NCBI RefSeq assembly: GCF_051014685.1
Contig: NW_027478418.1
Span: 1,426,001-1,490,000 of the forward strand
Direction of reading: 5' to 3'
Length of the DNA stretch: 64,000 nt
Source of the DNA: Ptiloglossa arizonensis
Lineage: Eukaryota; Arthropoda; Insecta; Hymenoptera; Colletidae
In this document: one piece after another, positions 49,701 through 62,195 of the stretch
Layout: the number at the start of each line of letters is the position of its first letter
Position numbering within the stretch: the first letter of the stretch is position 1
Position numbers and translations under genes: made by a program
Notes under the pieces: generated by a model
What the model was told of the DNA's origin: nothing
Seen by the model: the letters and a program-made list of their open reading frames with translations, nothing else
Databases searched by the model: none

Positions 49701-52700
49701 CCCCTATGCCTTTGTAGTTATTGGTTTCGAGTATCAGAATTGCGAAAATTTTGATGGTTTCTCAACGATTCCTTAACTTCAAACTCCCATATCTCGCGAA
49801 CGGATTGACGAACACGAGAAATTCCTATTGCATCTGAAAGCAGAAACTCGCCCGATGACAATGGTATGTGTATTTTTCCCCTAGGCCTTTGTAGTTATTG
49901 GTTTCGAGTATCAGACTTGCGAAAATTTTGATGGTTTCTCAACCATTCCTTAACTTCGAATTCCCATATCTCGCGAACGGATTGACGAACTCGAGAAATT
50001 CGTGTTGCATCTGAAAGTAGAAACTCGCCCGATTACAATGGTGTGTGTACATTTCCTGTAGGCCATTCCAGTTATTGGTTTCGAGTATCAGACCAGCGAA
50101 AATTTTGATGGTTTCTCAACCATTCCTTAACTTCAAACTCCCATATCTCGCGAACAGATTGACGAATTCGAGAAATTGCTGTTGCATCTGAAAGTAGAAA
50201 CTCGCCCGATTACAATGGTGTGTGTACTTTTCCCCTAGGCCATAGTAGTTATTGGTTTCGAGTATCAGACTTGCGAAAATTTTGATGGTTGCTCAAGCGT
50301 TCATTAACTTCAAACTCCCATACCTCGCGAACGGATTGACGAACTCGAGAAATTCCTGTTGCATCTGAAAGTAGAAACTCGCCCGGTAACAAAGGTGTGT
50401 GTACTTTTCCCCTAGGCCATTGTAGTTATTGGTTTCGGGAATCAGACTTGCGAATATTTTGATGGTTTCTCAACCATTCCTTAACTTCTAACTCCCATAT
50501 CTCGCGAACGGATTGACGATCTCGAGAAATTCCTGTTGCATCTGAATGTAGAAACTCGCCCGATTACACTGTTGTGTGTACTTTTCCCCTAGGCCATTCC
50601 AGTTATTGGTTTCGTGTATCAGACCAGCGAAAATTTTGATGGTTTATCAACCATTCCTTAACTTCAAACTCCCATATCTCGCGAACAGATTGACGAACTC
50701 GAGAAATTCCTGTTGCATCTGAAAGTAGAAACTCGCCCGATTACAATGGTGTGTGTACTTTTCCCCTAGGCCATAGTAGTTATTGGTTTCGAGTATCAGA
50801 CTTGCGAAAATTTTGATGGTTGCTCAAGCGTTCCTTAACTTCAAACTCCCATATCTCGCGAACGGATTGACGAACTCGAGAAATTCCTGTTGCATCTGAA
50901 ATTAGAAACTCGCACGATTACAGAGGTATGTGTATTCTTCCCCTAGGCCTTTGTAGTTATTGTTTTCGGGAATCTGGCTTGCGAAAATTTTGATGGTTTC
51001 TCAACCATTCCTTAACATCTAACTCCCATATCTCGCGAACGGATTGACGAACTCGAGAAGGTCCTGTTGCATCTGAAAGTACAAAGGCGCCCGATTACAT
51101 TGGTGTGTGTACTTTTCCGCTAGGCCGTTCCAGTTATTGGTTTCGAGTATCAGACCAGAGAAAATTTTGATGGTTTCTCAGCCATTCCTTAACTTCGAAC
51201 TCACATATCTCGCGAACGGATTAACGAACTCGAGAAATTCGTGTTGCATCTGAAAGTAGAAACCCGCACGATTACAACGGCATGTGTATTTTTCCTCTAG
51301 GCCTTTGTAGTTATTGGTTTCGGAAATCAGACTTGCGAATATTTTGATTGTTTCTCAACCATTCCTTAACTTCTAACTCCCATATCTCGCGAACGGATTG
51401 ACGATCTCGAGAAATTCCTGTTGCATCTGAAAGTAGAAACTCGCCCGATTACAATGGTGTGTGTACTTTTCCCGTAGGCCATTCCAGTTATTGGTTTCGA
51501 GTATCAGACCAGCGAAAATTTTGATGGTTTCTCAACCATTCCTTAACTTCAAACTCCCATATCTAGCGTACAGATTGACGAACTCGAGAAATTGCTGTTG
51601 CATCTGAAAGTAGAAACTCGCCCGATGACAATGGTGTGTGTACTTTTCCCCTAGGCCATAGTAGTTATTGGTTTCGAGTATCAGACTTGCGAAAATTTTG
51701 ATGGTTGCTCAAGCGTTCCTTAACTTCAAACTCCCATATCTCGCGAACGGATTGACGAACTCGAGAAATTCCTGTTGCATCTGAAAGTAGAAACCCGCAC
51801 GATTACAACGGCATGTGTATTTTTCCTCTAGGCCTTTGTAGTTATTGGTTTCGGAAATCAGACTTGCGAATATTTTGATTGTTTCTCAACCATTCCTTAA
51901 CTTCTAACTCCCATATCTCGCGAACGGATTGACGATCTCGAGAAATTCCTGTTGCATCTGAAAGTAGAAACTCGCCCGATTACAATGGTGTGTGTACTTT
52001 TCCCGTAGGCCATTCCAGTTATTGGTTTCGAGTATCAGACCAGCGAAAATTTTGATGGTTTCTCAACCATTCCTTAACTTCAAACTCCCATATCTAGCGA
52101 ACAGATTGACGAACTCGAGAAATTGCTGTTGCATCTGAAAGTAGAAACTCGCCCGATGACAATGGTGTGTGTACTTTTCCCCTAGGCCATAGTAGTTATT
52201 GGTTTCGAGTATCAGACTTGCGAAAATTTTGATGGTTGCTCAAGCGTTCCTTAACTTCAAACTCCCATATCTCGCGAACGGATTGACGAACTCGAGAAAT
52301 TCCTGTTGCATCTGAAAGTAGAAACTCGCCCGGTAACAATGGTGTGTGTACTTTTCCCCTAGGCCATTGTAGTTATTGGTTTCGGGAATCAGACTTGCGA
52401 ATATTTTGATGGTTTCTCAACCATTCCTTAACTTCTAACTCCCATATCTCGCGAACGGATTGACGATCTCGAGAAATTCCTGTTGCATCTGAAAGTAGAA
52501 ACTCGCCCGATTACACTGTTGTGTGTACTTTTCCCTAGGCCATTCCAGTTATTGGTTTCGAGTATCAGACCAGCGAAAATTTTGATGGTTTATCAACCAT
52601 TCCTTAACTTCAAACTCCCATATCTCGCGAACAGATTGACGAACTCGAGAAATTCCGGTTGCATCTGAAAGTAGAAACTCGCACGATTACAAAGGTATGT

Positions 52701-55041
52701 GTATTCTTCCCCTAGGCCTTTGTAGTTATTGTTTTCGGGAATCAGACTTGCGAAAATTTTGATGGTTTCTCAACCATTCCTTAACTTCTAACTCCCATAT
52801 CTCGCGAACGGATTGACGAACTCGAGAAGGTCCTGTTGCATCTGAAAGTACAAAGGCGCCCGATTACATTGGTGTGTGTACTTTTCCGCTAGGCCATTCC
52901 AGTTATTGGTTTCGAGTATCAGACCAGAGAAAATTTTGATGGTTTCTCAGCCATTCGTTAACTTCGAACTCACATATCTCGCGAACGGATTGACGAACTC
53001 GAGAAATTCGTGTTGCATCTGAAAGTAGAAACCCGCACGATTACAACGGCATGTGTATTTTTCCTCTAGGCCTTTGTAGTTATTGGTTTCGGAAATCAGA
53101 CTTGCGAATATATTGATTGTTTCTCAACCATTCCTTAACTTCTAACTCCCATATCTCGCGAACGGATTGACGATCTCGAGAAATTCCTGTTGCATCTGAA
53201 TGTAGAAACTCGCCCGATTACAATGGTGTGTGTACTTTTCCCCTAGGCCTTTGTAGATATTGGTTTCGAGTATCAGACTTGCGAAAATTTTGATGGTTGC
53301 TCAAGCGTTCCTTAATTTCAAACTCCCATATCTCGCGAACGAATTGACGAACTCGAGAAATTCTTGTTGCATCTGAAAGCAGAAACTCGCCCGATTACAA
53401 CGGTATGTGTATTTTTGCCCTAGGCCATTCCATTTTTTGTTTTCGAGTAACAGACCAGCGAAATTTTTGATGGTTTCTCAACCATTCCTTAACTTCGAAC
53501 TCCCATATCTCGCGAACGGATTGACGAACTCGAGAAATTCCTGTTGCATCTGTAATTAGAAACTCGCACGATTACAACGGTATGTGTATTTTTCCCCTAG
53601 GTCTTTGTAGTTATTGGTTTCGGGAATCAGACTTGCGAAGATTTTGATGGTTTCTCAACCATTCCTTAACTTCTAACTCCCATATCTCGCGAACGGATTG
53701 ACGAACTCGAGAAGGTCCTGTTGCATCTGAAAGTACAAAGGCGCCCGATTACATTGGTGTGTGTACTTTTCCGCTAGGCCATTCCAGTTATTGGTTTCGA
53801 GTATCAGACCAGAGAAAATTTTGATGGTTTCTCAGCCATTCGTTAACTTCGAACTCACATATCTCGCGAACGGATTGACGAACTCGAGAATTTCGTGTTG
53901 CATCTGAAAGTAGAAACCCGCACGATTACAACGGCATGTGTATTTTTCCTCTAGGCCTTTGTAGTTATTGGTTTCGGGTATCAGACTTGCGAGAATTTTG
54001 ATGGTTGCTCAACCATTCCTTAACTTCAAACTCCCATATCTCGCGAACGAATTGACGAACTCGAGAAATTCTTGTTGCATCTGAAAGCAGAAACTCGCCC
54101 GATTACAACGGTATGTGTATTTTTCCTCTAGGCCTTTGTAGTTATTGGTTTCGGAAATCAGTCTTGCGAATATTTTGATTGTTTCTCAACCATTCCTTAA
54201 CTTCTAACTCCCATATCTCGCGAACGGATTGACGATCTCGAGAAATTCCTGTTGCATCTGAATGTAGAAACTCGCCCGATTACAATGGTGTGTGTACTTT
54301 TCCCGTAGGCCATTCCAGTTATTGGTTTCGAGTATCAGAGCAGCGAAATTTTTGATGGTTTCTCAACCATTCGTTAACTTCGAACTCACATATCTCGCGA
54401 ACGGATTGACAAACTCGAGAAATTCGTGTTGCATCTGAAAGTAGAAACCCGCACGATTACAACGGCATGTGTATTTTTCCTCTAGGCCTTTGTAGTTATT
54501 GGTTTCGAGTATCAGACCAGCGAAAATTTTGATGGTTTCTCAACCATTCCTTAATTTCAAACTCCCATATCTCCCGAACGGATTGACGAACTCGAGAAAT
54601 TCCTGTTGCATCTGAAAGTAGAAACTCGCCCCATTACAATGGTGTGTGAACTTTTACCCTAGGCCATTCCAGTTATTGGTTTCGAGTATCAGAGCAGCGA
54701 AATTTTTGATGGTTTCTCAACCATTCGTTAACTTCAAACTCCCATATCTCGCGAACGGATTGACGAATTCGAGAAATTCCTGCTTCATCTGAAAGTCGAA
54801 ACTCGCCCGATTACAACGGTATGCGTATTTTTCCCCTAGGCCATTGTAGTTATTGGTTTCGAGTATCAGACATGCGAAAATTTTGATGGTTTCTTAACCA
54901 TTACTTAACTTCAAACTCCCATATCACGCGAACGGATTGACGAACCCGAGAAATTCCTGTTGCATCTGAAAGCAGAGACCCGCACGATTACAACGGCATG
55001 TGTATTTTTCCCCTAGGCCTTTGTAGTTATTGGTTTCGGGA
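43715..55041. repeat. Second copy of the 11.5-kb tandem duplication
   Basis: The stretch matches 32,211-43,714 at an offset of 11,504 bp up to about 47,008 and at 11,327 bp after that. It is therefore 64 monomers minus one base long. The change in offset is a clean loss of one 177-bp monomer, the equivalent of 35,505-35,681, with the junction inside about 33 bp of shared sequence ending in catctgaaag at 47,008. Apart from this deletion I found no base difference in the markers compared (for example gatcgtttctt at about 32,585 and 44,089, cctaagcc at 33,244 and 44,748, gtttcgactatc at 37,690 and 49,017). Confidence 0.92.
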
Positions 55042-55450
55042 ATCAGACTTGCGAATATTTTGATGGTTTCTCAGCCATTCCTTAACTTCTAACTCCCATA
55101 TCTCGCGAACGGATTGACGAACTCGAGAAATTCCTGTTGCATCTGAAAGTAGAATCTCCCCCGATTACAATGGTGTTTGTTCTTTTCCCCTAGGCCATAG
55201 TAGTTATTGGTTTCGAGTATCAGACCAGCGAAAATTTTGATGGTTTCTCAACCATTCCTTAACTTCAAACTCCCATATCTCGCGAACAGATTGACGAACT
55301 CGAGAAATTCCTGTTGCATCTGAAGGTAGAAACTCGCCCGATTACAATGGTGTGTGTACTTTTCCCGTAGTCCATTCCAGTTATTGGTTTCGAGTATCAG
55401 ACCTGCGAAAATTTGGATGTTTGCTCAAGCGTTCCTTAACTTCAAACTCC
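55042..55450. repeat. Short linking stretch
   Basis: Monomers with gcgaatattttgatgg, ctcagccattcc, gaatctcccccgatt and gtgtttgttc. The same series recurs near 58,948 and 61,249, so this stretch and the last kilobase of the preceding 11.5-kb copy (from about 54,600) supplied material for, or share origin with, the 13-monomer repeat further right. No gene or other element is seen. Confidence 0.7.
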
Positions 55451-57950
55451 CATATCTCGCGAACGGATTGACGAACTCGAGAAATTCCTGTTGCATCTGA
55501 AGGTAGAAACTCGCACGATTACAAAGGTATGTGTATTCTTCCCCTAGGCCTTTGTAGTTATTGTTTTCGAGTATCAGACCAGAGAAAATTTTGATGGTTT
55601 CTCAGCCATTCGTTAACTTCTAACTCCCATATCTCGCGAACGGATTGACGATATCGAGAAATTCCTGTTGCATCTGAATGTAGAAACTCGCCCGATTACA
55701 ATGGTGTGTGTACTTTTCCCCTAGGCCTTTGTAGATATTGGTTTCGAGTATCAGACTTGCGAAAATTTTGATGGTTGCTCAACCATTCCTTAATTTTAAA
55801 CTCCCATATCTCGCGAACGAATTGACGAACTCGAGAAATTCTTGTTGCATCTGAAAGCAGAAACTCGCCCGATTACAACGGTATGTGTATTTTTGCCCTA
55901 GGCCACTCCATTTTTTGTTTTCGAGTATCAGACCAGCGCAATTTTTGATGGTTTCTCAACCATTCCTTAACTTCGAACTCCCATATCTCGCGAACGGATC
56001 GACGAACTCGAGAAATTCCTGTTGCATCTGAAATTAGAAACTCGCACGATTACAACGGTATGTGTATTTTTCCCCTAGGTCTTTGTAGTTATTGGTTTCG
56101 GGAATCAGACTTGCGAAGATTTTGATGGTTTCTCAACATTACTTAACTTCCTAACTCCCGTATCTCGCGAACGGATTGACGAACTCGAGAAATTCCTGTT
56201 GCATCTGAAAGTAGAAAGGTCGCCCGATTACAATGGTGTGTGTACATTTCCGCTAGTGCCATTCCAGTTATTGGTTTCGAGTATCAGACCAGAGAAAATT
56301 TTGATGGATTCTCAACCATTCCTTAACTTCAAACTCCCATATATCGCGAACGCATTGACGAACTCGAGAAATTGCTGTTCCATCTGAAAGTAGAAACTCC
56401 GCCCGATTACAACGGTGTGTGTATTTTTTCCCCTAGGCCTTTGTAGTTATTGGTTTCGGGTATCAGACTTGCGAGAATTTTGATGGTTGCTCAACCATTC
56501 TTAACTTCAAACTCCCATATCTCGCGAACGAATTGACGAACTCGAGAAATTCTTGTTGCATCTGAAAGCAGGAACTCGCCCGATTACAACGGTATGTGTA
56601 TTTTTCCTCTAGGCCTTTGTAGTTATTGGTTTCGGAAATCAGTCTTGCGAATATTTTGATTGTTTCTCAGCCATTCCTTAACTTCTAACTCCCATATCTC
56701 GCGAACGGATTGACGAACTCGAGAAATTCCTGTTGCATCTGAAGGTAGAAACTCGCACGATTACAAAGGTATGTGTATTCTTCCCCTAGGCCTTTGTAGT
56801 TATTGTTTTCGAGTATCAGACCAGAGAAAATTTTGATGGTTTCTCAGCCATTCGTTAACTTCTAACTCCCATATCTCGCGAACGGATTGACGATATCGAG
56901 AAATTCCTGTTGCATCTGAATGTAGAAACTCGCCCGATTACAATGGTGTGTGTACTTTTCCCCTAGGCCTTTGTAGATATTGGTTTCGAGTATCAGACTT
57001 GCGAAAATTTTGATGGTTGCTCAACCATTCCTTAATTTTAAACTCCCATATCTCGCGAACGAATTGACGAACTCGAGAAATTCTTGTTGCATCTGAAAGC
57101 AGAAACTCGCCCGATTACAACGGTATGTGTATTTTTGTCCTAGGCCACTCCATTTTTTGTTTTCGAGTATCAGACCAGCGAAATTTTTGATGGTTTCTCA
57201 ACCATTCCTTAACTTCGAACTCCCATATCTCGCGAACGGATTGACGAACTCGAGAAATTCCTGTTGCATCTGAAATTAGAAACTCGCACGATTACAACGG
57301 TATGTGTATTTTTCCCCTAGGTCTTTGTAGTTATTGGTTTCGGGAATCAGACTTGCGAAGATTTTGATGGTTTCTCAACCATTACTTAACTTCTAACTCC
57401 CGTATCTCGCGAACGGATTGACGAACTCGAGAAATTCCTGTTGCATCTGAAAGTAGAAAGTCGCCCGATTACAATGGTGTGTGTACTTTTCCGCTAGGCC
57501 ATTCCAGTTATTGGTTTCGAGTATCAGACCAGAGAAAATTTTGATGGATTCTCAACCATTCCTTAACTTCAAACTCCCATATATCGCGAACGCATTGACG
57601 AACTCGAGAAATTGCTGTTCCATCTGAAAGTAGAAACTCGCCCGATTACAACGGTGTGTGTATTTTTCCCCTAGGCCTTTGTAGTTATTGGTTTCGGGTA
57701 TCAGACTTGCGAGAATTTTGATGGTTGCTCAACCATTCCTTAACTTCAAACTCCCATATCTCGCGAACGAATTGACGAACTCGAGAAATTCTTGTTGCAT
57801 CTGAAAGCAGGAACTCGCCCGATTACAACGGTATGTGTATTTTTCCTCTAGGCCTTTGTAGTTATTGGTTTCGGAAATCAGTCTTGCGAATATTTTGATT
57901 GTTTCTCAACCATTCCTTGACTTCTAACTCCCATATCTCGCGAACGGATT
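55450..57950. repeat. Seven-monomer tandem duplication with an indel-rich first copy
   Basis: Copies at about 55,450-56,690 and 56,690-57,950 share gaaggtagaaactcgcacg (55,499 and 56,741), ttgttttcgagtatcag with accagagaaaat, gacgatatcgag, ccactccattttttg, and catatatcgcgaacgcattg. The offset is 1,242 bp, seven monomers plus three. The first copy holds seven single-base indels within about 400 bp (near 56,137, 56,152, 56,220, 56,257, 56,400, 56,430 and 56,500), while the second keeps the normal length at each. This is the densest cluster of length changes in the window. The plus-strand open frame at 56199-56387 comes from these shifts and is not gene-like. Confidence 0.82.
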
Positions 57951-57995
57951 GACGATCTCGAGAAATTCCTGTTGCATCTGAATGTAGAAACTCGC

Positions 57996-60900
57996 CCGAT
58001 TACAATGGTGTGTGTACTTTTCCCGTAGGCCATTCCAGTTATTGGTTTCGAGTATCAGACCAGCGAAAATTTTGATGGTTTCTCAACCATTCCTTAACTT
58101 CAAACTCCCATATCTCGCGAACGGATTGACGAACTCGAGAAATTGCTGTTACATCAGAAAGTAGAAACTCGCCCGATTACAACTGTGTGTGTATTTTTCC
58201 CCTAGGCCTTTGTAGTTATTGGTTTCGGGAATCAGACTTGTGAACATTTTGATGGTTGCTCAACCATTCCTTAACTTCAAACTCCCGTATCTCGCGAACG
58301 AATTGACGAACTCGGGAAATTCTTGTTGCATCTGAAAGCAGAAACTCGCCCGATTACAGCGGTATGTGTATTTTTGCCATAGGCCATAGTAGTTATTGGT
58401 TTCGAGTATCAGACTTGCGAAAATTTTGATGGTTTCTAAACCATTCCTTAATTTCAAACTCCCATATCTCGCGAACGGATTGACGAACTCGAGAAATTCC
58501 TGTTGCATCTGAAAGTAGAAACTCGCCCCATTACAATGGTGTGTGAACTTTTACCCTAGGCCATTCCAGTTATTGGTTTCGAGTATCAGAGCAGCGAAAT
58601 TTTTGATGGTTTCTCAACCATTCGTTAACTTCAAACTCCCATATCTCTCGAACGGATTGACGAATTCGAGAAATTCCTGCTTCATCTGAAAGTCGAAACT
58701 CGCCCGATTACAACGGTATGCGTATTTTTCCCCTAGGCCATTGTAGTTATTGGTTTCGAGTATCAGACATGCGAAAATTTTGATGGTTTCTTAACCATTA
58801 CTTAACTTCAAACTCCCATATCACGCGAACGGATTGACGAACCCGAGAAATTCCTGTTGCATCTGAAAGCAGAGACCCGCACGATTACAACGGCATGTGT
58901 ATTTTTCCCCTAGGCCTTTGTAGTTATTGGTTTCGGGAATCAGACTTGCGAATATTTTGATGGTTTCTCAGCCATTCCTTAACTTCTAACTCCCATATCT
59001 CGCGAACGGATTGACGAACTCGAGAAATTCCTGTTGCATCTGAAAGTAGAATCTCCCCCGATTACAATGGTGTTTGTGCTTTTCCCCTAGGCCATAGTAG
59101 TTATTGGTTTCGAGTATCAGACCAGCGAAAATTTTGATGGTTTCTCAACCATTCCTTAACTTCAAACTCCCATATCTCGCGAACAGATTGACGAACTCGA
59201 GAAATTCCTGTTGCATCTGAAGGTAGAAACTCGCCCGATTACAGCGGTATGTGTATTTTTGCCATAGGCCATAGTAGTTATTGTTTTCGAGTATCAGACT
59301 TGCGAAAGTTTTGATGGTTTCTCAACCATTCCTTAACTTCCAACTCCCATATCTCGCGAACGGATTGACGAACTCGAGAAATTCCTGTTGCATCTGAAAG
59401 TAGAATCTCGCCCGATTACAATGGTGTTTGTGCTTTTCCCCTAGGCCATAGTAGTTATTGGTTTCGAGTATCAGACTTGCGAAAATTTTGATGATTTCTC
59501 AACCATTCCTTAACTTCAAACTCCCATATCTCGCGAACAGATTGACGAATTCGAGAAATTGCTGTTGCATCTGAAAGTAGAAACTCGCCCGATTACAATG
59601 GTGTGTGTACTTTTCCCCTAGGCCATAGTAGTTATTGGTTTCGAGTATCAGACTTGCGAAAATTTTGATGGTTGCTCAAGCGTTCCTTAACTTCAAACTC
59701 CCATATCTCGCGAACGGATTGACGAACTCGAGAAATTCCTGTTGCATCTGAAAGTAGAAACTCGCCCGGTAACAATGGTGTGTGTACTTTTCCCCTAGGC
59801 CATTGTAGTTATTGGTTTCGGGAATCAGACTTGCGAATATTTTGATGGTTTCTCAACCATTCCTTAACTTCTAACTCCCATATCTCGCGAACGGATTGAC
59901 GATCTCGAGAAATTCCTGTTGCATCTGAATGTAGAAACTCGCCCGATTACACTGTTGTGTGTACTTTTCCCCTAGGCCATTCCAGTTATTGGTTTCGAGT
60001 ATCAGACCAGAGAAAATTTTGATGGATTCTCAACCATTCCTTAACTTCAAACTCCCATATATCGCGAACGGATTGACGAACTCGAGAAATTGCTGTTCCA
60101 TCTGAAAGTAGAAACTCGCCCGATTACAACGGTGTGTGTATTTTTCCCCTAGGTCTTTGTAGTTATTGGTTTCGGGAATCAGACTTGCGAAGATTTTGAT
60201 GGTTTCTCAACCATTCCTTAACTTCTAACTCCCGTATCTCGCGAACGGATTGACGAACTCGAGAAATTCCTGTTGCATCTGAAAGTAGAAAGCCGCCCGA
60301 TTACAATGGTGTGTGTACTTTTCCCGTAGGCCATTCCAGTTATTGGTTTCGAGTATCAGACCAGCGAAAATTTTGATGGTTTCTCAACCATTCCTTAACT
60401 TCAAACTCCCATATCTCGCGAACGGATTGACGAACTCGAGAAATTGCTGTTACATCAGAAAGTAGAAACTCGCCCGATTACAACTGTGTGTGTATTTTTC
60501 CCCTAGGCCTTTGTAGTTATTGGTTTCGGGAATCAGACTTGTGAACATTTTGATGGTTGCTCAACCATTCCTTAACTTCAAACTCCCGTATCTCGCGAAC
60601 GAATTGACGAACTCGGGAAATTCTTGTTGCATCTGAAAGCAGAAACTCGCCCGATTACAGCGGTATGTGTATTTTTGCCATAGGCCATAGTAGTTATTGG
60701 TTTCGAGTATCAGACTTGCGAAAATTTTGATGGTTTCTAAACCATTCCTTAATTTCAAACTCCCATATCTCGCGAACGGATTGACGAACTCGAGATATTC
60801 CTGTTGCATCTGAAAGTAGAAACTCGCCCCATTACAATGGTGTGTGAACTTTTACCCTAGGCCATTCCAGTTATTGGTTTCGAGTATCAGAGCAGCGAAA

Positions 60901-62195
60901 TTTTGGATGGTTTCTCAACCATTCGTTAACTTCAAACTCCCATATCTCTCGAACGGATTGACGAATTCGAGAAATTCCTGCTTCATCTGAAAGTCGAAAC
61001 TCGCCCGATTACAACGGTATGCGTATTTTTCCCCTAGGCCATTGTAGTTATTGGTTTCGAGTATCAGACATGCGAAAATTTTGATGGTTTCTTAACCATT
61101 ACTTAACTTCAAACTCCCATATCACGCGAACGGATTGACGAACCCGAGAAATTCCTGTTGCATCTGAAAGCAGAGACCCGCACGATTACAACGGCATGTG
61201 TATTTTTCCCCTAGGCCTTTGTAGTTATTGGTTTCGGGAATCAGACTTGCGAATATTTTGATGGTTTCCCAGCCATTCCTTAACTTCCAACTCCCATATC
61301 TCGCGAACGGATTGACGAACTCGAGAAATTCCTGTTGCATCTGAAAGTAGAATCTCGCCCGATTACAATGGTGTTTGTGCTTTTCCCCTAGGCCATAGTA
61401 GTTATTGGTTTCGAGTATCAGACTTGCGAAAATTTTGATGGTTTCTCAACCATTCCTTAACTTCAAACTCCCATATCTCGCGAACAGATTGACGAACTCG
61501 AGAAATTCCTGTTGCATCTGAAGGTAGAAACTCGCCCGATTACAGCGGTATGTGTATTTTTGCCATAGGCCATAGTAGTTATTGTTTTCGAGTATCAGAC
61601 TTGCGAAAGTTTTGATGGTTTCTCAACCATTCCTTAACTTCCAACTCCCATATCTCGCGAACGGATTGACGAACTCGAGAAATTCCTGTTGCATCTGAAA
61701 GTAGAATCTCGCCCGATTACAATGGTGTTTGTGCTTTTCCCCTAGGCCATAGTAGTTATTGGTTTCGAGTATCAGACTTGCGAAAATTTTGATGGCTTCT
61801 CAACCATTCCTTAACTTCAAACTCCCATATCTCGCGAACAGATTGACGAATTCGAGAAATTGCTGTTGCATCTGAAAGTAGAAACTCGCCCGATTACAAT
61901 GGTGTGTGTACTTTTCCCCTAGGCCATAGTAGTTATTGGTTTCGAGTATCAGACTTGCGAAAATTTTGATGGTTGCTCAAGCGTTCCTTAACTTCAAACT
62001 CCCATATCTCGCGAACGGATTGACGAACTCGAGAAATTCCTGTTGCATCTGAAAGTAGAAACTCGCCCGGTAACAATGGTGTGTGTACTTTTCCCCTAGG
62101 CCATTGTAGTTATTGGTTTCGGGAATCAGACTTGCGAATATTTTGATGGTTTCTCAACCATTCCTCAACTTCTAACTCCCATATCTCGCGAACGG
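57996..62195. repeat. Thirteen-monomer tandem duplication (2,301 bp)
   Basis: Copies at about 57,996-60,296 and 60,297-62,195 repeat in order with no net indel. Markers include gctgttacatcagaaag, cttgtgaacattttg, ccattacaatggtgtgtgaac, agagcagcgaaatt, ctgcttcatctgaaagtcg and atgcgtattttt. I noted about eight base differences (for example gagaaattcc/gagatattcc, tctcccccg/tctcgcccg, agaccagcg/agacttgcg), so it is older than the 11.5-kb event. The match ends near 62,195 at gacgatctcg against gacgaactcg. Confidence 0.87.

Noticed and set aside
10652..61340. Open reading frames of 61-88 codons on both strands (for example 10652-10918, 26046-26312, 33438-33659, 60561-60809)
   Set aside because: They all translate satellite monomers, recur with the repeat, lie in the same few lattice frames and owe their length to loss of single stops. 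No start context, domain or codon pattern supports a gene.
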